64,000 nucleotides of DNA from Planctomycetota bacterium (GTDB taxonomy: Bacteria; Planctomycetota; Brocadiia; SM23-32; JAKLEA01): NCBI GenBank assembly GCA_022711755.1, contig JAKLEA010000004.1, positions 248,001 to 312,000 of the forward strand. Direction: 5' to 3'. The notes beneath the pieces were generated by a model, which was given only the letters and a program-made list of their open reading frames with translations, was not told where the DNA came from and did no database searches. The position numbers and the translations under genes were made by a program. Each line of letters opens with the position of its first letter. The first letter of the stretch is position 1. This document shows, in pieces, positions 35,794-45,487 of this stretch.

Positions 35794-38700
35794 ATGACGC
35801 AACTGCGGAAATTGTCGTTTCCGAAGCCGGACGCCGCATTGAAGCTGTCGAAATCGCCCGGTCGGAGACTGGACAGTCTGCTCTTCGAGCCGTTGGAGGG
35901 CCGCGTGTTGCTGACCCCCGTCGCGCTTCCGGGAACGGCCTCGACCGCTCAGGACGCGGCGACGCAGATACAACTTCAGGCAACCGATCCCGAGAGCGAT
36001 CCACTAACCTATGCGATTGTCCAGCAGCCTCTGCATGGAGCGCTGACCTCGGAGCCGGGGGAGGCTAACGACGCGCTGTGGACATACACCCCCGATCCGG
36101 GCTATGCGGGACAGGACAGCTTCACCTTCACGGCAAACGACGGGACCCACACGAGCAGCGCGGCGAAGATGAACATAGCCGTCGGAGGCTTGCAGGCGTT
36201 CAATGCGAATATATCCGGGGGCGAGGATCAGGCAATTGAAGTGTCGCTTATGGCCGCCGATCCGGGAGCCGGGACGCTTTCCTACACCATCCTGACACAG
36301 CCGGCCAACGGCGTCCTGACCACCGCGCCGGGCGATCCGGACGACGCGCTCTGGACATTCACTCCGAACGCGGATTGGAACGGGGTGACGACTCTTACCT
36401 TTGTGGCCAACAATGGGACGGCGGACAGCAACGTAGCCACGGTCAGCATCCTTGTCGCCCCGGTTCAGGACGCCCCTGTCGCTCAGAATCAGTCCGTCAC
36501 CCTGGACGAGGACACGGAACTGGTCATAACGCTTGTGGCGACCGACGCCGACGGGCAGTCGGTGACTTACGAGATTACGGTTCCGCCCGAGAACGGCAGC
36601 ATCCTTCCCGCGCCCGGCAATTCCACCGACGCGCAATGGACATTCGTTCCAAATCCTGACTGGAACGGCGTGACCTCATTCAAGTTCACTGCAAGCGACG
36701 GGACGGCGGACAGCAACGAGGCCACCGTCACGGTGACCGTGAATCCCGTTCAGGAGCCTCCGGACGCGCAGAACCAGGGTATCAGGATGGAACCGGGGGA
36801 GACGGTCATCGTCACTCTGGTGGCGACGGACGCCGAGGGCGATCCGCTGACATATTCAGTCACAGCCCAGCCGCTGCACGGAACGCTTGCGTCGGACCCC
36901 GGCGCACCCAACGACGCGACTTGGACCTACACCCCGAATCCCGGATACACGGGGCAGGACACGTTTATCTTCATCGCCAATGACGGGACCGTGAACAGCG
37001 ACTCGGCGACTGTGACAATCGCCGTGGGCGGGCCGGTGGCGAACGACGCCACTGCTTCGGGGACAGAGGATGTTCCGCTGGTCATCACGCTGGACGCAGA
37101 CGACTTCCTCGGGGCGGACCTGGCATACACGATTGTGACCCAGCCGGAAAACGGGACGTTATCCTCCGCGCCTGGAGACGCCGACGACGCTACGTGGACC
37201 TTCACGCCCGATGCGGACTGGAACGGCACGACGACGCTTGTCTTCCGCGCCAATAACGGCATCCGCGACACGAACGACGCGACCGTGACGATTGTGATGG
37301 CGCCGGCGCAGGAACCACCCGTCGCGAATGACCAGTCCGTGACAGGGGATGAGGACAAGGACATCGTCGTCACCGTAACCGGCACTGACCCCGAGGGCGA
37401 TTCCCTGACGTACCGCATTGTTTCGCAACCGCTCCACGGATCAGTCGCCACCGCGCCGGGAACGGCAACCGATGCGCAGTTCACCTTCACCCCGGACAAG
37501 GATTGGAACGGAACGACTTCCTTCACGTTCGTCGCCAATGACGGCACGCTTGACAGCGCCCCGGCGACGGTGAATGTGACAGTCAATCCTCTCCAGGAGC
37601 CGCCGACAGCCAACGCCCAGACCGTGAATCTTGACGAAGACGGACAGATAGTCATCACGCTTACGGCAACCGATGCGGAAGGCGATCCAATGACCTACCG
37701 CATTGTCCAGACCCCGGCCAACGCGAAGCTGGAAACCACGCCGGGTGCGGCAGATGACGCCGAATGGACCTTCAAGCCGAATGCTAACTGGAACGGGACG
37801 ACCACTTTCACCTTCGTGGCCAACGACGGGACGGCAGACAGCCTGCCCGCCACTGTCACTGTGATCGTCGCTCCGGTTCAGGACTCGCCGACCGCAACGA
37901 ACGTCACTGCGACAAGCAAGGGCGGGGCGACGAACGTGACGCTGAAAGGCTCCGATCCGGACAGCGATACGTTGACCTACATCATTGTCACCCAGCCGAC
38001 GCATGGAAGGATCGAGGGCGCGGGCGAGAAGATCGTCTATATCCCGGAGCTTGGCTATTCCGGCACGGATACGTTCACATACAAGGTAAATGACGGATCA
38101 ACCGACAGCAGCGCCGCGACCGGCACGATCACCGTCACGGGCTTTGCGTATCTGGGCCAGGTTGTCACGCGGGACGGCAGGACGGTCGTCAGCTTCTACG
38201 ACACTGACGCCAAGACGCCCGGCGCAAGCGACGTGAATTTCGTCTACACGGCTTTCCCCGGCCCTGTTCCGAATCTTGGGGAGAACGCCAGCGTGGCCGT
38301 CACCGGCGGATACAACGGCCTGCCGACATACGTGATCCTGCGCGACAATCCCACGGACGCCACGGGCATTGGAATCGTCATCGAGGGGCCGGTTGCCGGA
38401 ATCCTTGATTACAGGACCGACCCCTCCGGGACGGTGAAGGACGTCGGATTCATCACGGCTTCTGAATACGTTCCCTACATACGCCTCAACAGCGGCATTG
38501 CCGGCGGCAGCATAGGCGGCCAGACGCTGGGCGATGGGACGGTCATACCGACCGACCCGGACCAGGACGGCACGTACAGTGACACAATCGGATTATTCAC
38601 GACTGGGGGGATAGGCAGACTTTACGTGGCTAACGGCTACGTCCGGGGCGACGCGATCATCGGCGGCAACCTGGATTACCTGTGGGCGCCCGGCCTGCAA

Positions 38701-40077
38701 TACGGCGCAGACGTCAGGGTCAACGGCGACGTGGCATTCATGTATTTCAACTACATCGTGGGCGACAGCACGATTTACGCCGAAGGCGTCATCAGCCGGC
38801 TTGGCGCGCAATACGTGACGCTGGCCAGCGAGTTAAACTGCTCCGAACTCTACTACTTCTACGTGGCGACGGGAACCGTCTCATTCGACGTCACGGTTCG
38901 CAACGGCCACGCCGGCACGATTGCGGCGTACGGCGGCGGCTTCACGGGCAGCTTTGACATTGCCCGGAACTTGGGCAACCTCTACGTCATGGGCGGCGAC
39001 CTCAAGATCGGCGACGACGATCTCGTAGTCGGCGGTTCCGTCGGCAAGATCATTGTGGCCGGCGATATTACCGGCGACATGGATATCGGGCAGAAGGCCA
39101 CGGCCATCTGGAACACCGGCGACATTGCCGGAAACATCAAGGTCGGCGGAGACCTGACCCATCTGAGTTGCCCCGGGGAGATGGACGGCGATCTGACGGT
39201 CGGCGGCTCGGTGACGTTGTTCAACCTTCGCGGCGACATGCTCGACACGACCATTGACATCACGAAGTCCGTCGAGAAGTTCCTGGTCGGCGGTTCGCTG
39301 ACCGGCTCGATGAAGGTCGGCACGAACCTCCAGTCAATCAGGATTCTCGGCAGCGCCGCGACGCTCAACCTTGACGTTGGTGGTTACATGCAACAGTTCA
39401 TCTGCCACGGCAACATCGCGGGCAAATGGACGGTTAAAAGTTATGCCGGCAGGATCATGGCTTTTGGAGACGCGACAGGGATGGACGTGGAGATATCCGA
39501 CAAGCTCTCGGAACTTCTGATCCTGGGTGACTTCTCCGGCTACTTCTACGTAAAGAAGGATATCTTCTCCGTCTCTGTCCACGGCGCGATGGAAGATCTC
39601 GTGTTCCGTTGCACGGGGGAGGTCTACTCCCTCAACGCCATGACGCTGGTTGACTCTACTATCAACGGCACGAACATGGTCTTCGTGGTCATTCAGAAGG
39701 ACGCGACTGATTCGATGGTGGCGACGGGCGTGGACCTCGGCAAGGCTGGGGTATTCGGAACGACCGAGGCGAAAAAAGGCTCCGGAGAGTTGACATACCT
39801 CTATGTCGGCGGCGATCTGACGCGCTCGGACGTTTCCGCCGGCGTGTTCAGCTCGGACGCCACGCTGGGCAACTCGGATGACACGAAGAGCTCCGGGGCG
39901 GGAACCATCGGCCGCGTCTGGATTGGCGGCGTCGTGAGCGGTGGCGGGGAGACGCACGGAATCATGGCGGAGACCGGCAGCTTCCTGCTCAGGAGCAGCC
40001 AGTTGGTCGCCCAGCAGTTGGTAACCTCCTCCAGCGGCAAGATGCTCAACACCGTGAAAGTGGCCGTTCTCGGCTGA
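35794..40077 (+). CDS. Giant LEPRxLL protein with eight cadherin-like repeats
   Basis: 1427 residues. LLFEPLEGRVLLTP (about residues 29-42) is a LEPRxLL-type motif in a basic N-terminus. Eight tandem ~92-residue domains (about 45-780) follow the 'tandem-95'/cadherin-like pattern: TDxEGDPLTYxIVxQPxHGxL, DAxWTFTPxxDWNGxTxFTF, VANDGTxDSxxATVTVxV, with Asp positions suited to calcium. From about 785 to the end is a different module shared with the protein at 12046 (IVIEGPVAGILDYRTDPSG; DPDQDGTYSD; VAGDITGDMDIG), ending in solenoid-like repeats of VGGS/GDITG type. ATG 35794 has AAGGAG upstream. Surely exported; probably adhesion or surface layer. Confidence 0.9.
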   Translation: MTQLRKLSFPKPDAALKLSKSPGRRLDSLLFEPLEGRVLLTPVALPGTASTAQDAATQIQLQATDPESDPLTYAIVQQPLHGALTSEPGEANDALWTYTPDPGYAGQDSFTFTANDGTHTSSAAKMNIAVGGLQAFNANISGGEDQAIEVSLMAADPGAGTLSYTILTQPANGVLTTAPGDPDDALWTFTPNADWNGVTTLTFVANNGTADSNVATVSILVAPVQDAPVAQNQSVTLDEDTELVITLVATDADGQSVTYEITVPPENGSILPAPGNSTDAQWTFVPNPDWNGVTSFKFTASDGTADSNEATVTVTVNPVQEPPDAQNQGIRMEPGETVIVTLVATDAEGDPLTYSVTAQPLHGTLASDPGAPNDATWTYTPNPGYTGQDTFIFIANDGTVNSDSATVTIAVGGPVANDATASGTEDVPLVITLDADDFLGADLAYTIVTQPENGTLSSAPGDADDATWTFTPDADWNGTTTLVFRANNGIRDTNDATVTIVMAPAQEPPVANDQSVTGDEDKDIVVTVTGTDPEGDSLTYRIVSQPLHGSVATAPGTATDAQFTFTPDKDWNGTTSFTFVANDGTLDSAPATVNVTVNPLQEPPTANAQTVNLDEDGQIVITLTATDAEGDPMTYRIVQTPANAKLETTPGAADDAEWTFKPNANWNGTTTFTFVANDGTADSLPATVTVIVAPVQDSPTATNVTATSKGGATNVTLKGSDPDSDTLTYIIVTQPTHGRIEGAGEKIVYIPELGYSGTDTFTYKVNDGSTDSSAATGTITVTGFAYLGQVVTRDGRTVVSFYDTDAKTPGASDVNFVYTAFPGPVPNLGENASVAVTGGYNGLPTYVILRDNPTDATGIGIVIEGPVAGILDYRTDPSGTVKDVGFITASEYVPYIRLNSGIAGGSIGGQTLGDGTVIPTDPDQDGTYSDTIGLFTTGGIGRLYVANGYVRGDAIIGGNLDYLWAPGLQYGADVRVNGDVAFMYFNYIVGDSTIYAEGVISRLGAQYVTLASELNCSELYYFYVATGTVSFDVTVRNGHAGTIAAYGGGFTGSFDIARNLGNLYVMGGDLKIGDDDLVVGGSVGKIIVAGDITGDMDIGQKATAIWNTGDIAGNIKVGGDLTHLSCPGEMDGDLTVGGSVTLFNLRGDMLDTTIDITKSVEKFLVGGSLTGSMKVGTNLQSIRILGSAATLNLDVGGYMQQFICHGNIAGKWTVKSYAGRIMAFGDATGMDVEISDKLSELLILGDFSGYFYVKKDIFSVSVHGAMEDLVFRCTGEVYSLNAMTLVDSTINGTNMVFVVIQKDATDSMVATGVDLGKAGVFGTTEAKKGSGELTYLYVGGDLTRSDVSAGVFSSDATLGNSDDTKSSGAGTIGRVWIGGVVSGGGETHGIMAETGSFLLRSSQLVAQQLVTSSSGKMLNTVKVAVLG

Positions 40078-40090
40078 TCGGGGCGGTTTT

Positions 40091-40981
40091 GTGATTAAAC
40101 GGTTATACAGACGCGCAAGGGCGCTCGTTCTCCCTTGCGCGTTTCTCTTGGCGTTTTCGCCGCGCCTGCTTCGCGCTCAGGAAGAACAACTGCCTGAGCC
40201 GGCGGAGACATCGCGCGGACCTTCCGGCGCGGAATATCTCAACGGCATTCAGATGCGCCTGCGCCGCATCCGGCCCGGCGCCTTCAACATGGGCGGCGGC
40301 GACCTCAAGTCCCACACCGTGGAAATCACCCGTTCCTTCTACATTGCTCAGATGGAAGTAACCCAACAGCAGTATGAAAAGATCATGGGCGCAAACCCCA
40401 GCGCAAACGTCCAACAGGTTAATCCTGTTGAGCAGGTCAGTTGGTTCGACGCCGCGGAGTTCTGCGCCAGGCTGTCGAAGATCGAGGGCATGAAATACAG
40501 GCTGCCGACCGAAGCGGAGTGGGAATACTGCGCCAGAGGAGGCACGGCGACGACCTATCACTTCGGCAACAGCCATTACGCACTGACCGATTACGGCTGG
40601 TTCGGCGGAAATTCGGGGACGAAGCCGGCGCCGTTCGAGCAGGCGGCGCTCTGGGCGCTGAACGGGTGGGAGGGCAAGCCCCATCCGGTTGGGCACAAGA
40701 GGCCGAATCCCTGGGAGCTTTACGACGTCTACGGCAACGTCTTTGAATGGTGCGGGGACTGGTACGCCGCCGATTACTACGAGAACAGCCCGCGCAATGA
40801 TCCGAAAGGACCGAGGATCGGCGAGGAGAAGGTCATCAGGGGCGGGTCATGGGCTTCCGCGCCGGAAGTCTGTTCATCGGTTCACAGGCACGCCGCGTTT
40901 CAAAAACTGCGCCGTCCGAGCATCGGTTTTCGGGTCGCGCTGGAGATCCCTCTGGAAAAGGCATCAGGCGAATTGCCATGA
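40091..40981 (+). CDS. Exported SUMF1/FGE-fold protein
   Basis: 296 residues from a GTG at 40091, with a signal-like N-terminus (LVLPCAFLLAFS). The formylglycine-generating-enzyme fold is plain: FNMGGGDLKSHTVEITRSFY, MEVTQQQYEKIMG, VEQVSWFDAAEFCARLS, YRLPTEAEWEYCARGG, WELYDVYGNVFEWCGDWY, VIRGGSWASAPE and IGFRVAL. The paired active-site cysteines of true FGE (RGGSxxC...YCxRxR) are not present in place; only one Cys follows (EVCSSVHRHA). It is therefore probably a carbohydrate- or protein-binding SUMF1 relative rather than a sulfatase activator. It starts 13 bases after the LEPRxLL stop and may be made with it. Confidence 0.88.
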   Translation: MIKRLYRRARALVLPCAFLLAFSPRLLRAQEEQLPEPAETSRGPSGAEYLNGIQMRLRRIRPGAFNMGGGDLKSHTVEITRSFYIAQMEVTQQQYEKIMGANPSANVQQVNPVEQVSWFDAAEFCARLSKIEGMKYRLPTEAEWEYCARGGTATTYHFGNSHYALTDYGWFGGNSGTKPAPFEQAALWALNGWEGKPHPVGHKRPNPWELYDVYGNVFEWCGDWYAADYYENSPRNDPKGPRIGEEKVIRGGSWASAPEVCSSVHRHAAFQKLRRPSIGFRVALEIPLEKASGELP

Positions 40982-41044
40982 GGGCGTTCACGGCGCGCAT
41001 CGGCGATTGCGTAAACAATGAAGAAGAACGGGGACAGGACAGGC

Positions 41045-42832
41045 ATGGATAAAGCAGAAGCGGCGGCAATGCCCGATGCCGGCGCTCCGAAGTCTGACCG
41101 GGGGCGAGACCGGATTATCGTGATGGCGGCGGCATGGATGCTGGTCATCGCCCTGTGTTACGCGCAGCGATGGGCTGATCCGGATGTCTGGGGGCATCTG
41201 TTGTTCGGCAGGGATTATATCCGGGCGGGACGAGTTCTGACGGCTGATCCGTATTCCTACACCGCATTCAAGGCTCCCTGGCACGGGCATGAACCCCTCT
41301 TCGAGGTTTCATTCTGGCTGGCTTACGATCTTTTTGGAAGCTTCGGCCTGGTTGCCGCCAAGACAGCGTTCGGGGCGGGGGCGATCCTTCTGACGTGGCT
41401 GGCCTTCAGGCGGGGATGCAGGCAATTGTGGATCGAGGCGGCGGTACTGATCATGACCGCGCATCTCGCCGCATTCTTTTTTCAATGCCGCCCGCAGATT
41501 TACACCTATCTCGGCATGGGCGCTTATGTGTTTCTGCTGGACACCTCAGCGCGCGACGGCAAATGGAAAAAGCTTCTGCTGCTCCCGATCATCATGCTTC
41601 CATGGGCCAACGCCCACGGCGGATTCTTCGCAGGCCTTGGGCTTGGCGCGCTTTACTTCACAGGCGGGGCGATCGAGGCCGTGAAGTCCCCTTCGGAACA
41701 GCGCGCGGCGGCGGTGAAGCGCCTTGGCGTCCTTGCCGCAGCCATGACGGCGTCCGCTCTCGCGTCCCTTGCCAATCCCATCGGAATTGATCTCTGGCGG
41801 ACGTTTTTCCGCGCGATCGGCAACCCCATGACGCGCAAGTTCATAACGGAATGGGGGCCGGCGATTCCCTGGGCAGGCAGCCTGAAGGAATCGCTTGGCG
41901 GGCTTCACGTCCAGGAAAACTTTTACCTGATGAACGCCGCCGTCCTGATTGTCGTCGTCATTGCCGCCACGGGAACCGGGAAGCTGACGCCGACGGACTA
42001 TATCATCGCGGTTGTCGGCGTTCTGCTGCCCATGCACGGCTACAGGCACATTCCATTGTTCGCAATCATGTGCGCCCCGGTCATTGCGCGGGCAATGGAG
42101 GCGGGCTTTGCCGAGGAGGGGGATACAACCACCGACGCGAAGGGGCTGCCGCCCGCCCAGTCGCGATGGCCAATGATTTTCTGCATTTTCGCCGTATTGC
42201 CGGCGGTTGTCGGGCTTGTGCGGTACATAGGCGATCACCCCGCCCCCTCACTGAACATCCTTCATCCGACCCCGTGCCGGGCCGTCCGCTTCATCCGCGA
42301 GGCCGGGTTAAAGGGGAACATCTACTGCGAATACAACTGGGGCGAATACCTCATCTGGCAACTGGGCGACACGTGCAAGGTCAGCATGGACGGGCGCTAT
42401 GACACGATTTACCCGATGGACGTTCTCGACAAGCACATGGAGTTTTTCATGGAGCCGCGCGGGCCGGAATCCATAACCATACCCGAGCTTTACGACACGG
42501 ACATGATCCTCATCATGGGAGGGCGGAACATGGCTGCGCAGTTGCAGATTCCGTCCGAGCGCGCCAGGATGAAACACGAGTGGATTCTTCTCCTAGATGA
42601 CACAATCGAGGTTGAGGAGGTCCGCGGCGGCAGGCGCGCGATGGTGGAAAAGGACCTGTCATACCTCTACGTTCGCAAGGACCGGCTGGACCCCGCGCGG
42701 ATGGATGAATACAAGGCGATAGCGGAGAGAATTCGCAAAGAGCCGTATCCGGACATATTTCCGACAATCAACGACAAGCCCGTAATGGTTGACATCGGCC
42801 CGGCGCTGAAGCGAGCCGGGAACTCGAAGTGA
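41045..42832 (+). CDS. Multi-pass membrane protein, GT-C glycosyltransferase-like
   Basis: 595 residues with about ten membrane segments and a periplasmic C-terminal region. RWADPDVWGHLLFGRDYI after the first membrane segment and TAFKAPWHGHEPLFEVSFWL recall the acidic first loop of GT-C/PMT-type enzymes. The C-terminal part (IREAGLKGNIYCEYNWGEYL, VSMDGRYDTIYPMDVLDKH) matches a membrane-protein family common in Acidobacteria and PVC bacteria, function unproven. ATG 41045 has AGGA five bases upstream; ATG 41018 is an alternative without a ribosome site. Convergent with the GT2 gene. Confidence 0.75.
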   Translation: MDKAEAAAMPDAGAPKSDRGRDRIIVMAAAWMLVIALCYAQRWADPDVWGHLLFGRDYIRAGRVLTADPYSYTAFKAPWHGHEPLFEVSFWLAYDLFGSFGLVAAKTAFGAGAILLTWLAFRRGCRQLWIEAAVLIMTAHLAAFFFQCRPQIYTYLGMGAYVFLLDTSARDGKWKKLLLLPIIMLPWANAHGGFFAGLGLGALYFTGGAIEAVKSPSEQRAAAVKRLGVLAAAMTASALASLANPIGIDLWRTFFRAIGNPMTRKFITEWGPAIPWAGSLKESLGGLHVQENFYLMNAAVLIVVVIAATGTGKLTPTDYIIAVVGVLLPMHGYRHIPLFAIMCAPVIARAMEAGFAEEGDTTTDAKGLPPAQSRWPMIFCIFAVLPAVVGLVRYIGDHPAPSLNILHPTPCRAVRFIREAGLKGNIYCEYNWGEYLIWQLGDTCKVSMDGRYDTIYPMDVLDKHMEFFMEPRGPESITIPELYDTDMILIMGGRNMAAQLQIPSERARMKHEWILLLDDTIEVEEVRGGRRAMVEKDLSYLYVRKDRLDPARMDEYKAIAERIRKEPYPDIFPTINDKPVMVDIGPALKRAGNSK

Positions 42833-42871
42833 TTTTGAATAGTCCGGCGGGATCATGGTTTCACCCCGCGC

Positions 42872-43666
42872 CTACTGCTTCTCCGGATCGCCCTCGAAAC
42901 CGGTTTTCCTGTGGGTTATGTCCCACATCTTCGCCCACTTGCAAAAGACGTAATAAGCCGACCCGACGGCCAGGAACAGCCCCGGCATTCCGTCCAGGAA
43001 TCCGCGTTTCCAGAAGTATTTCTTGAGGAACTCCCCCGCCGGGGCAAGCAACATCATCGCGACACTGAACGGACGGCCTTTCGCAAGGCGCTGATTGGCT
43101 ATGATTGTGGAGAACTTGTTGGACGTGTTCGTCAGGGAATGAAGCCCTTCGGGATAAGTCCAGTGCAGGATATCGCCATTCAGTTTCTTTACGCGTCCAG
43201 AGCAATGGAAGCTGACATGCGGATCGCTCCCGCCGTAAGCGCCGCTGCTTTTCTTGAAAAGACGGACCTTGTATTGCGGGTACCATCCGGAATGGACTAT
43301 CCAGCGGTCTATAAGGAAGGTCTTCCGCCGCAGGGCGAAGGCATCACACTGCACGTCATGGTTCTCAAGCTCCCTGCGGATTTCGGCAATTGTCGCGTCA
43401 GTCAGTGCCTCATCCCCGTCCAGAGTGACGACCCATTCATGCTTCGTCAGGCTGAGCGCGTATGAATACTGCTTCTCGTATCCCGGGAATTCGCGCTGGT
43501 ATACTCGGTCTGTATATTTCCCGCATATTTCGACGGTCTTATCCGTGCTGAAGGAATCAACGACGACGATCTCGTCCGCCCACATCAGGCTGCGGAGCGC
43601 GCGTTCGATCATGCGTTCTTCATTGAACGTGATGATCATCGCGGAGACCGGGATGTCGCCGATCAT
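42872..43666 (-). CDS. Family 2 glycosyltransferase, WaaE/KdtX-like
   Basis: 264 residues. VSAMIITFNEERMIERALRS and ADEIVVVDSFSTDKTVEICG open the GT2 fold, and WVVTLDGDEALTDATIAEIR contains the nucleotide-sugar DGDE motif. FLIDRWIVHSGWYPQYKVRL is characteristic of the WaaE/KdtX group that adds glucose or galactose to LPS inner core. A hydrophobic stretch near the C-terminus (GMPGLFLAVGSAYYVFCKWA) may anchor it to the membrane. Six bases separate it from the GT-C gene upstream, so the two are likely co-translated and act on the same surface glycan. Confidence 0.9.
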   Translation of the reverse strand: MIGDIPVSAMIITFNEERMIERALRSLMWADEIVVVDSFSTDKTVEICGKYTDRVYQREFPGYEKQYSYALSLTKHEWVVTLDGDEALTDATIAEIRRELENHDVQCDAFALRRKTFLIDRWIVHSGWYPQYKVRLFKKSSGAYGGSDPHVSFHCSGRVKKLNGDILHWTYPEGLHSLTNTSNKFSTIIANQRLAKGRPFSVAMMLLAPAGEFLKKYFWKRGFLDGMPGLFLAVGSAYYVFCKWAKMWDITHRKTGFEGDPEKQ

Positions 43667-43672
43667 TGTGAT

Positions 43673-45487
43673 TCACCTTGCGCGGGCGTAAAGGGTCATC
43701 CTGGGATTGACGTATTGCATGTCTTCAGGGGCGCGGGAGTTGTCCGCCGAGAGGCCGATGAAGCGCGCCGTCGCCGAATCCCGCCATGTATCACGGACGC
43801 TTCTCAGGCTGAACAGGCCCGGGGAAAGCTCAAATCGCGCGGCAACAGCCCATTTCGCCTCCGGGCCGCGGCTTTGTCCGTACAGGCTCGACCAGAAGGC
43901 GTCAAATTGAGGATTGACGCCCGGCATGTAAATCTCCCGCCATCGTTCGCACAGGAGGATGTATGAAGCGTTCGATGACTCGACGCGCCCGAAGTCCCAT
44001 CCCGTCAGGACGACGTTGTATCGCTTGAAATCCAGCGGCGGGACGTCGTATTGAAGCGGAAGGTTCGGAACGGCTATCGTCGCGCCCGGCGGCAGCGCTT
44101 CCTCGATGCTGATTCCCGCGCCCGCCCGGACGTTCTCCGCGCGGAAGAGGTTCAACATTCCGGAGCTCTTGTAAGCCGCAGGCGCAAGAACGACAGCAAG
44201 GATAGCGAGCGGGAGGAGACGTTTCAATGACGCAGGCGCGTCGGGAACATCCCAATCAACAAGCGCGCGGGCCATGAGCAGGCAAAGGAATGGGACAAGC
44301 GGGAGAACGTGACGGCAGAATGGCGTTCCGGACTGCCCCAGGCCCAGCCACATCAGGATGACGCCCGCCGCGAGCGCCCGGTCTTGGAGCCTGCCGGCGC
44401 GCAGCCTACAGAGGACGGCGGCCAACGCGAACAGCAGCGCAGACCCGCCGATTCCATATTGCAGAAGCTCAAACGGGCCGAAGACGGCATTCCGGAGCTT
44501 TGTCAGGATTGATGCGGAATGGCTGACCTGGCCGAGTTCAACCGTGAGGATGTTCCACGCGCGCGAGGCGTTGATGAGGTGATACGGGCTTGCGGCGGCG
44601 AATCCCAGAATAACGCTGAAAGCGACCACGGGAATCGCCGACAGCTTGTCGCGGCGGAAAAGCCAGAGGCAGCCGACCGGGGCAAGCAGCGTAGCGGCGT
44701 GAAATTTCGTCCCGGTTGCGACGCCGCAGACGATCCCAAGAGCGGCGTAGCGTTTCCAGTCCATCCGTTCATGCCATGACATGATCAGAAGGATCAGAAC
44801 CGTTGCCCAGAACAAGGCGATCGCGTCACCTGTCATGTAGTGTGCGTTCACGACCACGGCCGGAGTCACCGTAAACATCAATGCCGCAAGGAATCCCTCT
44901 GTCCTTCCCGATCCTTTACGCCCGGCTAGATAGAGCATGACAACCGCTGCGACGGAGAATAAGCCGGTCAGGAATCTTCCGGCCAGGTAGAACCGGGCCA
45001 TCTGGCCGGGATTATCGAAGAAGAATGTCAGGTCTCGGGTGACAGTGAGAAAACCGGCGGTCTGCGCCCCCTTTAGCGCGGCTGCTACGGCATAAAAGGT
45101 GAAACCGGGCCAGCCGTAGAGCTTCGGATCAAAGTCAAATCGCTCCGGGTGCATGTTGCCGATGCCCTTGAGGACGTAATACTCGTCAGGATGATAGCTG
45201 CGGAGCGGATTGAAGTAGTGCGGGGGGTAATGATCGCTCAGCGCCGTCCTTCCCTCAGCGATCTCGGGGAAGTGGCTGGAACTGTCTCCGACGATCCCTT
45301 CCGGCAGAGGCGAAACGGCATAATCCTTGCTGCCATGGAAAGAGAGTCTGTTCCGAGTTACGGACGGAAGCCCCCAGCCAATTCCCTGGAAATTGATAAA
45401 GGCCGCAAGTAAGGCCAGCATGACGGCGTCTGCGATCGGCTTTCTGGGCGCGGGGTTGGGATTCCCCTCTGTTTCGCCGGGATTCAT
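43673..45487 (-). CDS. GT-C membrane glycosyltransferase (PMT_2/ArnT-like)
   Basis: 604 residues, about ten membrane segments. LRSYHPDEYYVLKGIGNMHP in the first loop is the (H)PDE-type acidic motif of dolichyl/polyprenyl-phosphate sugar-dependent mannosyltransferases. VVVNAHYMTGDAIALFWATV and GVATGTKFHAATLLAPVG are typical later segments. It would move a sugar from a polyprenyl phosphate donor to an exported acceptor. The start codon directly follows the nth stop (TGA-ATG), a coupled arrangement. Confidence 0.85.
   Translation of the reverse strand: MNPGETEGNPNPAPRKPIADAVMLALLAAFINFQGIGWGLPSVTRNRLSFHGSKDYAVSPLPEGIVGDSSSHFPEIAEGRTALSDHYPPHYFNPLRSYHPDEYYVLKGIGNMHPERFDFDPKLYGWPGFTFYAVAAALKGAQTAGFLTVTRDLTFFFDNPGQMARFYLAGRFLTGLFSVAAVVMLYLAGRKGSGRTEGFLAALMFTVTPAVVVNAHYMTGDAIALFWATVLILLIMSWHERMDWKRYAALGIVCGVATGTKFHAATLLAPVGCLWLFRRDKLSAIPVVAFSVILGFAAASPYHLINASRAWNILTVELGQVSHSASILTKLRNAVFGPFELLQYGIGGSALLFALAAVLCRLRAGRLQDRALAAGVILMWLGLGQSGTPFCRHVLPLVPFLCLLMARALVDWDVPDAPASLKRLLPLAILAVVLAPAAYKSSGMLNLFRAENVRAGAGISIEEALPPGATIAVPNLPLQYDVPPLDFKRYNVVLTGWDFGRVESSNASYILLCERWREIYMPGVNPQFDAFWSSLYGQSRGPEAKWAVAARFELSPGLFSLRSVRDTWRDSATARFIGLSADNSRAPEDMQYVNPRMTLYARAR

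Noticed and set aside
40091..40981. SUMF1 protein as a sulfatase-activating formylglycine-generating enzyme
   Set aside because: The paired active-site cysteines are missing and no sulfatase gene is in the window.
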